This document shows positions 45,385 through 55,572 of a DNA stretch of 64,000 bases, piece by piece; the stretch's first letter is position 1, and the number at the start of each line of letters is the position of its first letter. The DNA is taken from the NCBI GenBank assembly GCA_016110215.1, contig JADWQD010000002.1:2852001-2916000 (forward strand), in the 5' to 3' direction. Made by a program: the position numbers and the translations under genes. The DNA is from Capronia americana. Its lineage: Eukaryota; Ascomycota; Eurotiomycetes; Chaetothyriales; Herpotrichiellaceae. Under the pieces are notes generated by a model that had not been told where the DNA came from, searched no databases, and saw only the letters and a program-made list of their open reading frames with translations.

Positions 45385-46747
45385 GCCAGCCGGGCCCTTC
45401 ACCATGTTTTGGGATGAGCGATCGTGCGAGCCACCTGCCTTCTCGACGACAAAGAGGAGTGGTATTCAAGCGGCCCATGATGGACTGGGACAAGTCATCG
45501 TCGAGTGCCGTGAATGTGGGGAGTGGAGTCCACCAGACCTGGAGGTGTGAGCGATTGTATATACAAGTGTGTGTCTTTCCAGCACGAGTCAGTCTTACAC
45601 GGAACGGCCATCCCATTTGCATTCTATTCCCGTCTCCACCATGATGATAAGACTCCGCGATTCCCAGGGCGAATGGCTGCCACGTGACTGCGGAAAGTTC
45701 TCGCCCGATAGACTCGATACCGCCTGTGCGCCTTCGACACAACGTGCCAGAAGTTACCAAGCTTGCATAATCAAGATTCGTTGTTCCGAAACCGTTGCGA
45801 GTCGATCGACCGTGATGGGGGATTCCCTGTCTAGGGGCTCACAGGGGGAATCTGAACAGAGTCAGAACTCGCTGCATGAGCACACTATGTGCAATGCATG
45901 TCAGCTGTATTATGTTTCCTACTGTACAGCCGAAGAAGGATCTCATATGCACCCCCATGCTGCTCGTATTCCAGCCGGAAACGTGAGAGCGAATATTAAT
46001 ACTTGGGGAATAAGCCACTGGGATGTCGCCCTTGGATTGCTTCGAGTATTGGTTACTCCGTATGTAGAGACATCTATCTCACCCACCATGTTTTAGCGGT
46101 CCTCTCTGTACATGCTGTATACTGTATACGGCGGTCGGAAACAATACACGAAGCGGCGCCTCCCCGAATAGTCCACTCTTGAGGCATTCGATTGGGCAAA
46201 GAGGTCAGCGGTGCAAGTCCGCACCTTAGGTCAGCCCGAAACCAATGCTCAAACCCTTGTAGGTGGCCCGGATAGCTTTTCTTGTCGGCCGAGTGTCGAC
46301 CTGCCCTTGCCTTAGCCTCGACGGCTCAGAGCTCGAACCTCCACTTTATAGCAAAAAGGCCAGCCTGGGACTGGTCTACCGTCTTCTGCAGGAGGGGCTC
46401 CAGGTACAATACAGTACAGATGGGCATTTTGGGCTGTAGCACAGACGCTTTCGTTTGATTGTTAATTCACGCGCGGATTTAGCTCGTGTTGGGCTGTCTG
46501 TCGTAATGCATCGCCGCGAGCTTTCGTTCGAGAGATGGAACTGATAAGAAGGTTCGGCCCTGCCTTTACCTTGTCGATTGTTCTCTCCGTCTCCATCGGC
46601 TGTTTCTTCGCAGCAACGACCTCGATCTCGACCACGACCAGTTCTCGCCTCACACGGGCGTCTTTCTTGACAGACTTACTTTGTCATCGGCAACCACTCG
46701 ACACAGTCTTCTTCTTCCAGCAGCAGCAGTCGAAAACCGCCACAACC
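45385..46747. other. Intergenic with a repeat-flanked hairpin
   Basis: No supported gene. An 8-bp direct repeat AGGTCAGC (46202-46209 and 46228-46235) brackets a GGTGC/GCACC hairpin; see findings. The last 213 bp are in frame with the next gene and could be an N-terminal extension. Confidence 0.4.
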
Positions 46748-47501
46748 ATGGGCTCGCTCAGCACGGCAGACACCTTCCTCGAGGTCGTCAAGGATCGACG
46801 CTCTATCTACGCGCTCGCGGCCGAATCCCCGGTCCCGGATTCCCGGATCGAGGAGATCGTCAAGCACGCCGTCACCTGGGCGCCCTCGACGTACAACGTC
46901 CAGTCCGCTCGCGCGGTCGTGCTGTTCAAGGAAAACCACCAGAAGCTCTGGGATATCGTGAAGAAGCACATGGCCGATGTGCCGCTCGAGGGCGGCATGC
47001 GTGCCTACATGGACGGTCGCATTGCCGGGTGGAAGGCGAGTTACGGAACCGTCTTGTGGTTCGAAGACCAGGAGGCGTTGGATGGTCTGGCCCAAAAGAA
47101 TCCAATGGTCGGAGGTATGCTTACAGAATGGTCGGATCATTCGAGCGGTATCCATCAGTTCATCGGTAAGTCCAAGTCCCACGAGCAATCTGACCCCTGC
47201 CCTGGACACCTGACCCTAACCCTATAATACCCCCCTTTTTGAAGAAGAAGGCCAATCTCAGGATATGTACTAATCATGACGCGTGATCATGATAGTCTGG
47301 TCTGCCCTCGAAGCCGAAGGCCTGGGCGCGAACCTTCAACATTTCAACTTCCACCCCGGCATCACCGCCGAGATCAAGTCGACGTGGAATATCCCCGAGG
47401 CATGGAAACTCAAGGCTCAGCTCGTCTTCGGCAAGCCCCAGGAGGAAGCCAAGGAGAAAACCTTTGAGCCCATTGAGAAGAGGGTGCTTGTCAAGGCATA
47501 G
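46748..47501 (+). CDS. Nitroreductase-like flavoprotein (Frm2/Hbn1 type)
   Basis: Exons 46748-47165 and 47296-47501 give 207 aa, the usual size of the fungal nitroreductase-like group, which binds FMN and reduces nitro or quinone-type substrates with NAD(P)H. The sequence has DRRSIYALAAESPVPDSRIEEIV (FMN phosphate-binding R-R-S), WAPSTYNVQSARAVVLF (P-S-x-x-N-x-Q), VLWFEDQEAL and HSSGIHQFI-VWSALEAEGLGANLQHFNF, where the splice restores the conserved E-G-L-G-A-N/S-L-Q block. The frame is also open from an earlier ATG at 46535, adding 71 residues with a hydrophobic stretch (FTLSIVLSVSIGCFFAA); this could be a targeting sequence or leader DNA that happens to be open. The intron contains two telomere-like CCCTAA units. 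Confidence 0.85.
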
Positions 47502-48008
47502 AGGCCGTCGAAGGGGAGCAAGCGAGAATGCATAGGCATAGGCATAGGCCGTCACCATCACCATCAGATAGATAGATAGCGCCTTGGCGAAAGACAGGTG
47601 TGGACTGGAATTAAGGAGGGAATCGTTATGAATTAGCTATCAACGACGTATGGTACGCGTGGTCAAAACAATGAGGAGAAGCTTGTTTGTGTCTGCAATC
47701 TCTGGATTCGTGATATCTCAACTATACACCACAAGCCAGGATGTATGTCGATGCCAAATTTAGAACATGGACGGACGTTGGCTATTCATTAACACATTCC
47801 AGTCCTAGACCTTAGTCCTGTTCTGTCTCCTTTGTGAACACGACGGAATTGCGCTTCGACCTTGTCGAAGAATTCCTTGAAGAATTCTTGTCCCGTTGCT
47901 TGCCAATCTGGATTTTCTTCGAACCCGTCTTTCCCGTCAGGTCGGACCATCAATTTCCTCACGATCCAGGGGAAACAACGAGCTATATCCATGCCTTGAC
48001 TACCGGGT
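47502..48008. other. 3' side of nitroreductase gene and NLR relic
   Basis: 507 bp. A minus-strand 67-codon frame (47789-47992; includes RPDGKDGFEENPDWQATGQE) follows the ankyrin stop and could be a displaced end of the NLR relic. Microsatellites are listed separately. Confidence 0.35.
47529..47580. repeat. Short microsatellites (GCATAG)3 and (GATA)n
   Basis: Three tandem GCATAG-type units at about 47529-47548 and a GATA tetranucleotide run at about 47567-47579, just past the nitroreductase stop. Confidence 0.8.
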
Positions 48009-50273
48009 TCACGAATAGATCGCAGATGACTGTTGTATGACTGACTCTTCGTGCTCCCTGGGCTTCATGTCATGATAGTCGTCAATGTTTCCCAGGTATG
48101 GGTCCTTTGCGCCGTGATCGACTAGAATCCGGAGAACGTCAAAGTGCCCGAACCACTGGGCCAGGTCAAAGGCGGTCGTGCCGAAGCAATCGGTGCCGTT
48201 GACATCTGCGCCCTTGGACAGCATCCACCTCACGATGTCTGCCGCGCCAGACTCTGCTGCCATGGCGAGTGAAGTCCTATCGTATATGTCTTTGGCGAAC
48301 ACGTCGGCACCACGACTGACAAGGAATTCGAACATGTCCGCTCTTCCGTTGAGGCAGGCGTGATGGATCGGGACTTGTCCCTCGCTATCGCGCTCCTCGA
48401 TATCACAGCCGTTTTCTAACAGCGTGGCGACCACGTTTTCGTGGCCTTCGGCGGCGGCCATCGAAAGGGCCATCTCCGAGACGCCGCTGAGTTGGGCTCC
48501 ATGGTCGATCAGCAGCTGAACGATCCCAGCGTGTCCATTCTCCGCTGCAGCCCACAGTGGTGTATAGTCTGATGCGACCATCGCATTGGGTGGCTGCCCT
48601 TATTGCGTTCACGTTGGCTCCATGGTCCAAAAGCATCTTCACAATCCTTTCGGAACCACTCCAGGCGGCGTATATCAGAGCGGTTCAATGTTCGTCGTCG
48701 GTCTCATCGATCCAAGCTCCCCTACCTTCCCAACCTCCACAGTCGATCGTTTCGGCGGCCACCTCTTCAAGCCCAAAGTATGATGCGACCATGAGTTTGG
48801 AAAGTTCACGGTATTGGTATGCCCACATCGATGAGGAAGTAGCGTACACGTAAAACCAGTTGTAGTAACTGTCGCCTTGGTCTGAGCAGAGCTGCCCAGC
48901 ACGAGGGGCCAACTCATTTCTTTCACCCAGCCGGTAGCGCCGAGTCCAGTGCTTTGCAGAATAGTCCAAGAATTCGTATGGTGAATGTATCCACAAACCG
49001 GGCCGGTCTCTCTTCATCGTCTGGATCTCCCTCGGAACCAATCTGGTAGATATCGTTCAAAATACTATCATTTTGGATTTCTTCCAAAAGAAGATATCTG
49101 GTGCACACATCAGCCAGCAGGGTGTGTGATTCGACCGGGGTGAGAGGCTGCACCCATGCTTTGGCCGACGTGAGTGGATGGAGAGACCCTCGGAGTAGGA
49201 ACGATTTTGCCGTCAAATGGACGAGAGTGACCTTCGAATCAGTAATTCGAACGATGGGCCCACATATCCTCCTGAGAGCGTGGTCGATGCTTGGGTCCAG
49301 CTTCCTCCTGACTTGTGCAATTGAAGAATCGTCAGGGTGGATGGCGAGCGCGATGTTGATCTCCTGAAGCGTGAGCGGTCTGAACGTAGCCACCACAATG
49401 TGGAGGATTTTCCGAGCCATCTCGATATCGCTACTCTGTGACAATAGTTTTGTGTATATGTCGTCCAAATCTCGGGGCAGATCCTTCGTGATGCCATCCA
49501 AGGCTTCTTCTGACGCTCTCGTGCTATCATCTAGCATGTCGAGCACAAGCGTCGCCCACAAAAATGTTTGGTCGGCATCTTTGCAGAGTCGCTGCATCAG
49601 CTTGTAATGGACATGTTTCGAAAGTCGTCTCCTCTGAGTCAACGAATCAATCCTAGCTCTGATAACCAAGGTAATGTCGTTGTTGATCAATTGCACGGCC
49701 TCCTCCCCACCCAATGTAATGGCGTATGAGCCAAGCGAGGAAGACTGGAGGAACTCCAGCGGACGGCGTGTGAGAAACAACCGGATTCAACTATTTGGCG
49801 ACCCGGTGACGACTTCCTCTCCAAGAGTCTCGACAGATTCCCGATAAGTTGTCGTCGACTGTCACGCCCCCAGTAATCTGCAGCGGGAGCTGCTCATAGA
49901 AGCATGTAATTTGAATTGGCCTACCGTTCCTCTCACGTAGTCGCAGGATTTTGTGGAAATTCTCCTGAATTTGCGCCAGCATTTCTGATCCAGATTGCAA
50001 GACGTTGACAAGGCCGGTGTTGGAACACTTGAACACGTTTATAAACTGTGATCCAAATGCTGCCCATCTAGCCAGATCCGCTCCATGATGCGGAGTTCCA
50101 AGGAAGGCGACGGCATAGGTACGTTCCAAAATCTTTTGCATATAGTCCTCGACGGCATTCTTCGACGCGCACAATGCTTGTTGGATGATCCGCCCACCAA
50201 GACTGTGTGCTATCTTCCAATCATAGGCGGTGTACGGATTGATACTGCCCTGGCGGATAAGAGGATAAGGCAC
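48009..50273 (-). pseudogene. Decayed NLR (STAND) gene: hydrolase C-half, NACHT end, ankyrin repeats
   Basis: Pieces of one NLR lie in order in three frames. 49791-50273 encodes the second half of a SesB-type alpha/beta-hydrolase effector (IAHSLGGRIIQQAL with the nucleophile Ser in G-H-S-L-G-G form as AHSLGG, then TYAVAFLGTPHHGADLARW). 48923-49780 carries FLTRRP, FLWATLVLDML, DLDDIYTKLLSQ and FRPLTLQEINIAL, the end of NACHT and the winged-helix region. 48685-49041, in another frame, continues LDYSAKHWTRRYRL. Ankyrin repeats run through 48009-48700 (KMLLDHGANVNAI; TPLWAAAENGHAGIVQLLIDHGA; SKGADVNGTDCFGTTAFDLA). The P-loop half of NACHT is missing between the first two pieces. A TGA interrupts the start of the ankyrins (near 48683, after DEH), and a frameshift falls near 48575. 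The hydrolase N-half is absent here, but a matching N-half lies upstream at 55573-56014. Confidence 0.85.
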
Positions 50274-50600
50274 ACCAACGACACATCATGACTTCCTCAG
50301 CTTACGAACTAATTCTTGACAGCCCCCCCCATGGTTGCGCCAGATGGGCGTGGGCCAAGCCGAACATCAAACTTCGGTATTCTTGGTCAAGCCTCTCATC
50401 TCAACTCTCCCCTTAATGCACCTCACTCCATTTGGCGCTCGACCGAGCCCGTCCCTTTGACAGTTGCTTCGCGCATTCTGCAAGCGAGAGGTTGATATAG
50501 CCGCGCCCAAACCATTCCTGGGCCTGATACTTTCAAAGACCCCGACCACGCCTGCCCAAAACTGTCCAAGACCCAGACCGTCCTCAAAATACCCTGTCCC
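50274..50600. promoter_or_regulatory. Upstream region of the bZIP-DUF3425 gene
   Basis: 327 bp between the broken NLR piece and the bZIP start; a run of nine C at about 50322-50330 is the only notable feature. Confidence 0.4.
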
Positions 50601-51998
50601 ATGGCCACTCTTGCCACAGTCGCACCCAAGCCTACAACAAGTGCCTCCTTCTACTCGAAAGAAGCCGAGAACGTCTCTGCACGCCGCCTAAAGAAGCGTG
50701 AGACTGATCGACGATGCCAGCGTCAGGCCCGCGAGCGGACAAAGTCCCAAATTGCCTATCTTGAAACTTTGGTGGAGGAATTAAGGTGTCGAGATAGCAG
50801 TGTGCAAGTCTCCGCCTTGACCAAGCGATTGCAAGAAGTGGAGGCGGAGAGAGACTTTTTGGCCAGAACTTTGGATGCCATCGCAGAACACCCGGCCATA
50901 AACCGACCGCTAGAATGGCATGGCGGCACCGTGTCAAAAACCATCCCGCCGAGAGCGCCGGATGATCTTGAGCACGCTGTTAACGGGAACCCAGCCGTCG
51001 CGGCTTGTTGTGGGAACGATCTAGCTCCCGCCTTCCAAACAGGACTCGCCTACGTTGAGACAGAAAATTCGCCAACGGACACCCTGAATGTGGCACAATC
51101 TACTCCCTTGGAAGATGGCGACTCTTACCTCAACAGCATACTAACATGGCCTCGTTCACCCAGTCAGCCCACAAAGCAATTGGATATTCTCAATCAACCG
51201 GACCCAAGGCATGCTTCATGCTCCTGTACCACCCACATCAGTCGTCGACCTGGTCACCGTCCAATTTGGCAAGGCAACTACTGGCGCTTTTCCTGTGAAA
51301 CCCTCGAGGAGCGGTTTGAATGGGCAGAAGATGTGCAGCCAGCGGATGATACCTTCTCTGACGATGTGCCAATTCGCGCCCTCGTCGAAGGTTGGGATGC
51401 TGTGAAACGCAGACCACTCCATCCTTCTTGGTTGATCCTGTCCCGCATCGATGAAGTTCTCTTCCCGTCAATGCCGAAGCCCGAGCGTCTGGCGATGCTA
51501 AAAGCAATGCATCTACTCCTGCAGTTCCATCTGGAACCGACCTTGGAACGCTACACGCGCCTCCCGCCGTGGTACAGCTACAGACCTGTCCAGAACATTC
51601 CGCATACGTATGGCGTTGATTTCTTTGCCTGGCCTGGGTTCCGCGAACGTTGCATCTTCAATCAGCATACCTACTGTTGCAATGATTTCTGGATTATGTA
51701 CCAGCGCAACCTGAGGCTACTATGGCCCCATGGGTTTGAAGGTTGCTATATGCGCGACACCCGTACAGGCCTCTACCGAAGCACCCCGATGTTTGAGCAA
51801 AGAATACGGGAGATCAAATGTTGGACGATGGCACCAGACTTTTTCGCTCGTTTTCCGGAGCTCTGGAGCGACATCCCTGCGTCAGATCAAATCCCTCAGT
51901 CGCTTTCGCCGAGCCCATTGCGAAAAGGATTACTACCTCATGCCAGAGTATTGCAAGCTGGCGCCACGAGGGCGGATGAAGATAACAGAAAGAGATAA
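50601..51998 (+). CDS. bZIP regulator with C-terminal DUF3425 domain
   Basis: A 465-aa single-exon protein. The basic region is ENVSARRLKKRETDRRCQRQ followed by ARERTKSQIAYLETLVEELR (about residues 22-61), and coiled heptads continue to about residue 95 (SALTKRLQEVEAERDFLART). A disordered middle leads into the DUF3425 domain from about residue 265 (PLHPSWLILSRIDEVLFPSM, YTRLPPWYSYRPVQNIPH, VDFFAWPGFRERCI), ending with the typical FFARFPELWSDIPAS. Such proteins are mould-specific regulators, often near accessory genes. It is divergent from the NLR relic and convergent with the cupin gene, so it may control the neighbouring cupin and ABM-like genes; that is inference from position only. Confidence 0.88.
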   Translation: MATLATVAPKPTTSASFYSKEAENVSARRLKKRETDRRCQRQARERTKSQIAYLETLVEELRCRDSSVQVSALTKRLQEVEAERDFLARTLDAIAEHPAINRPLEWHGGTVSKTIPPRAPDDLEHAVNGNPAVAACCGNDLAPAFQTGLAYVETENSPTDTLNVAQSTPLEDGDSYLNSILTWPRSPSQPTKQLDILNQPDPRHASCSCTTHISRRPGHRPIWQGNYWRFSCETLEERFEWAEDVQPADDTFSDDVPIRALVEGWDAVKRRPLHPSWLILSRIDEVLFPSMPKPERLAMLKAMHLLLQFHLEPTLERYTRLPPWYSYRPVQNIPHTYGVDFFAWPGFRERCIFNQHTYCCNDFWIMYQRNLRLLWPHGFEGCYMRDTRTGLYRSTPMFEQRIREIKCWTMAPDFFARFPELWSDIPASDQIPQSLSPSPLRKGLLPHARVLQAGATRADEDNRKR

Positions 51999-52429
51999 CA
52001 AGCAATCAAGTCCTAGCTAACATAATGTCGCCGTGTTCCGGACCTTTTGAGCTGACCGTACGTACAACAACCTTATATGCTACGCTTTGAGCTGCCTGTT
52101 CGGAGTCGAAGAAGCCATTGGCGTGCGAGCTGATGAGCAAACTTAGCAAGCTATACGCAGCAGCGTTCATTCGAGAAAAAATAGGGGAAAGAGAAAGAAA
52201 GGCGCTGTCGACGTCGGCGTTTGGCAAACAGACGCCACCGGTTTCTCAGATCTGGCTGAGACTGAACGGCGCGTCCAATGGAGGAGCATCGAAGACAAGA
52301 TGCCTTCTGCGCGGCGTTGGCCGTCACATTGGATATAATACACCAATGCACCACACTGGCCATGAACTCAGGCTCCTCACTTCCCATTTGATATGTGATA
52401 TGGTACGGGTGTTGGGCCGGTAAGCTGGC
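51999..52429. other. Intergenic between convergent genes
   Basis: 431 bp, presumably two 3' UTRs. No gene is seen. Confidence 0.5.
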
Positions 52430-53269
52430 CTAATTGTCTACCTCATCATCACGAGTCATGACCCAAAGACTCTTGGAGAATGGGCCCTTCGATTTCCATG
52501 TGACGGGCATTCCCGAGGTCAACCCAATTGCATCACCGGCCTTGAAATTATGCTTTGTACCGGTCTCTGTCTCGGTCACTTCGACCTCTCCCTCCAGAAG
52601 CCAGATGGTCTGATCACCTGAAACGCCGGTGTAAGGAGCCGTCATACTACCTTTTGCGTCGACGTCGGACCCTGCAATGCCTTTGCCTGACCGCCAAACA
52701 CCGCTCATCATTATCCCGGTGGAGCCCCGACTGCGGATGAAATACCGCTCACCAAGAACCACGCGTCCTTCCTTGGGCTCGGTGACATGATACTCGGTCC
52801 ATTCTTCTGGGTTGTCGCTGGCATGATTGATCTGAAGCTCGAGTTTTGGTTGAGATGCCGTGCCGCACCAGATACACCAATACTTTTTGAAGAATGGACC
52901 TTCGATGTCCCATTCGACGTCGACGTCCTTGGGCGAGCTGATGATCGACCCGGGCCCAACTCGGTACTTTTGGCCCGTGGCAAGGACGGTGAGTGTTGCC
53001 GTCCCGTCAATGACACAGGCGGTCTCGTCTCCCAAAGGGGAGGAGTAAATCGCGGTGGCGGAGCCGTCGGCACGACACCCCGGGGAGGTCGGACCCGTCC
53101 TCCAAAACCCGGATGACAAGCTCCCAGAGGTGCCGAAGGCGCGAGCGATGGTGACCTCTCCGAGCGCTTGTTTGCCCTTGACCGGGTCGATCGCTTCGAA
53201 CGGTACCCATGTTTCGGGAGGGGGACATTGAACGCCACCATGAACCACATGGGTGGTGGGCTGCGCCAT
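52430..53269 (-). CDS. Double-cupin protein (cupin_3/EutQ-like)
   Basis: A 279-aa single-exon protein made of two beta-barrel repeats. Each has a paired pattern: WRTGPTSPG...GDETACVIDGTATLTVLATGQKYRVGPGSII and WRSGKGIAG...GDQTIWLLEGEVEVTETETGTKHNFKAGDAIGL. In each, E-G/D-G then G-D/P-G-S/A matches the cupin 2 end of the fold. The His residues that bind metal in many cupins are mostly absent, the equivalent sites having D/E/Q/T, so this may bind a small molecule without classical metal chemistry. No signal peptide is visible. Its function is unknown; the fold resembles ureidoglycine aminohydrolase and EutQ relatives. It sits between the bZIP-DUF3425 regulator and the ABM-like gene. Confidence 0.82.
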   Translation of the reverse strand: MAQPTTHVVHGGVQCPPPETWVPFEAIDPVKGKQALGEVTIARAFGTSGSLSSGFWRTGPTSPGCRADGSATAIYSSPLGDETACVIDGTATLTVLATGQKYRVGPGSIISSPKDVDVEWDIEGPFFKKYWCIWCGTASQPKLELQINHASDNPEEWTEYHVTEPKEGRVVLGERYFIRSRGSTGIMMSGVWRSGKGIAGSDVDAKGSMTAPYTGVSGDQTIWLLEGEVEVTETETGTKHNFKAGDAIGLTSGMPVTWKSKGPFSKSLWVMTRDDEVDN

Positions 53270-54283
53270 GGCTCAGATTGGTATGGAATTGAGCAATTAG
53301 TATTTTGGTGCCGGCTGAAGTGAGAAGAAGAAGATGGATGTGAATGTGCAGGGGAGTACACTACGATGCCTTCCTTGGGTTCCAAAGGACTTCACCTTAT
53401 ATCCTTCCAGACGACTTTGGACTTGCTCTGATGTGGTCGAATGAGATCTTGATGTTGGACTGAGTCGACGCCTGGAGCGAATGATTCAAGCGATAGAGGT
53501 TTGTGTTCTGGTATTGGCCACAAGTGTCTATCTCGATACTGACTGGCGCGTGTCCAGTCAGTTTTGAGCAAGTTCGAGGCGGAAATGATTGCGCTTTGAT
53601 TCCGTGCATGGTACACAAAAGATGTGATAAGCGTCGTCCGCACGGTCGATAGCAAACAAAATGGGGCGTGAGATACAGGATGATATGAGGCTCAACAGGT
53701 TGCTGCCTGCATATCCGGGGAACTGCTGCAAGACTGCTGGGTGTCCTCTTGATCCAATCATGCCTCAAGTTGTGGAAGATGCGCGTGCTTGGGACTGCCA
53801 AATTCGTCAAGGCCCAAACCTTGACTGACTCGACGTCTCACGTCCTCTTACAAGGCGCCCATCTTGGATGATAAGCCAGACAAGAGTGATGGTCCATGGA
53901 TGATTGGTCTGAGCCTATCAGACCACCAAGCACCTTCACTTTCCAACTCTAATAGCCTCAAATGCCTCGCGGTGACCTTCCTGGGACGTCCTGATCGCGC
54001 TCCGGTCCGAAATCTGTCCAACGACGGAGGGGCTAACCGTCGACGATGGTACATAAGTCGATCGGTGTCGGGTACTATATAACTTGTAGTCGCGTGAGTC
54101 GTTTGAGGTATCCTACACAATTTTCTGGAGAAAGCCCAATTCGACTTTGATCTCGTCGATTTAAAACCAGTGCTTGACCTCTGTCTGTTCCCATCTCTCA
54201 ACCGGATTATCTATCGCTTGAACGCACCGAGTACTAGTACGACGCAACCCCATCCATCTTCTTTCGACCACGACGGGGCAAAC
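53270..54283. promoter_or_regulatory. Divergent region between cupin and ABM-like genes
   Basis: About 1 kb, with no supported gene. It would hold the promoters of both divergent genes, so they could be co-regulated. Confidence 0.45.
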
Positions 54284-54775
54284 ATGCCGATCTATCTGAG
54301 CATGCAGCGGGTCCGCTTCTCCAGCCCGGATGCCTACGACAAGTTCAAAGTCCTCTTCGCCGACACTCGACACCACCTGATGCAACTGCCGGGCTTCCTC
54401 CACCTGACGTGGTGGGAGCACCCGGACGACCGGAGCTGGTACAACGAGTGTAGCTTCTGGACCAGTCGTGGGGCTCTATACGACTGGCACAAGGACACGT
54501 ACCACAAGTATTGCAAGGCTTGGGCGGCGAACGGAGCCATCATGGAAGATATCATCACCAACTTCGAGCTGGTGGGCACACGGTTGCTGCGCGTCTGTCC
54601 CGTGTGCAACAAGACCGAGGATAAAAAGTACGACCTTGCTCACGAGCAGGCCGTCTTGCGTGAGCAGTGCCCTCAGTGCGGGTTTCACTTCCCTGTCCTG
54701 GAAGAAACGCCCTCCAGCTTTGCTGTGTTCAAGGATGCCATCGGGGAACCGGCGGGCAACGATGCAGAGAAGTGA
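54284..54775 (+). CDS. ABM-like (dimeric alpha-beta barrel) protein with C-terminal zinc ribbon
   Basis: A 163-aa single-exon protein starting MPIYLSMQRVRFSSPDAYDK. The first ~105 residues resemble the antibiotic biosynthesis monooxygenase-type ferredoxin fold: an N-terminal strand, helix SPDAYDKFKVLFADTRHHLM, then LPGFLHLTWWEHPDDRSWYNECSFWTS and WHKDTYHKYCKAWAANGAI. The C-terminal ~50 residues hold two paired-cysteine knuckles, CPVCNKTEDKK and EQCPQCGFHFP, a C-x2-C...C-x2-C arrangement like a rubredoxin-type zinc ribbon. This combination is unusual for the fold. The frame is open upstream but lacks an ATG before 54284. It could be a small enzyme of metabolism or a dimerising sensor; I do not know its role. 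Confidence 0.75.
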   Translation: MPIYLSMQRVRFSSPDAYDKFKVLFADTRHHLMQLPGFLHLTWWEHPDDRSWYNECSFWTSRGALYDWHKDTYHKYCKAWAANGAIMEDIITNFELVGTRLLRVCPVCNKTEDKKYDLAHEQAVLREQCPQCGFHFPVLEETPSSFAVFKDAIGEPAGNDAEK

Positions 54776-55572
54776 AGTAACCCAAGACGATGCGGCGTTG
54801 ATGTTGGGATAAGTTGGGGCCTCCGGTAGTTGATCTTTGGCCCACAAATGTCTTGTTCATGAAGGGGATGAACGCATGGAGATGTTTCCACTCCACCAAG
54901 AAATAACCCTCCGATATTGAGGAATGAGGATGAATTTTCCCAGATTGCTGTTGTCATCTGACCGTCAGAGCTAATGTTCAAGAGATCTGTCTGTCCTTTT
55001 GTCGACGTTGTTTTCCGACTGTGCTGATTCATGCCGCATGAATTTCTGTGGGCAGCTCGGGCCAGGATTTATCGCTTAGACAGCTAGGCGAGAGATCACG
55101 CTATATACATTATATATAAACCCCGAACTATCGTCTTTCGGGGGGGTCTAATATTCCGTGTACTCAAGGGGCCGGTTAAATATTGATACGTGTTATTCCG
55201 TTGTACCTCGTCGCCGCCACGAGGCTGTGGCTTCACTAGGCCGCCGCTTCCTATATAAGAGTAGGTCTCGCGAGGGCGCGTCCCTACGTGATCACAGTGG
55301 CCTTATTGAGTCTTGTACTACTCTAAATTTACCTCTCCGTAGCCTCTCTCGATATCTCGATCCTTATATAAATAACGTCTGAAAGCCAGTACTCCTCGAA
55401 GCGCGCTCGAGATCCTGCGGAGAATACATTCACGATATCAAAAAGTGGCATCGCAATCAGATAGTAACACGTGACTCGTGATATTCATCCCACAAAGACG
55501 ATTTGCCGTTCGTTCTGTCCCGGGATTCACAAATGTAAGATGTTGAAGTTGTATGTCGATATAATAACTTAC
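54776..55572. other. Gap with AT-rich, TATA-containing stretch; possible element remnant
   Basis: No gene. About 55080-55380 is rich in TATATAA-type motifs (TATATACATTATATATAAA near 55100; TATATAAG and TTATATAAATAAC further on) mixed with short GC-rich words, and its composition differs from its surroundings. This is the look of a mutated repeat or transposon remnant, but I find no terminal repeats or coding relic. It abuts the truncated end of the hydrolase fragment. Confidence 0.35.

Noticed and set aside
46195..46245. Fragment resembling a cobalamin riboswitch or tRNA T-arm
   Set aside because: Only a short core matches; the remaining conserved helices are missing, and such riboswitches are not expected in fungal nuclear DNA. 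Kept only as a low-level structural finding.
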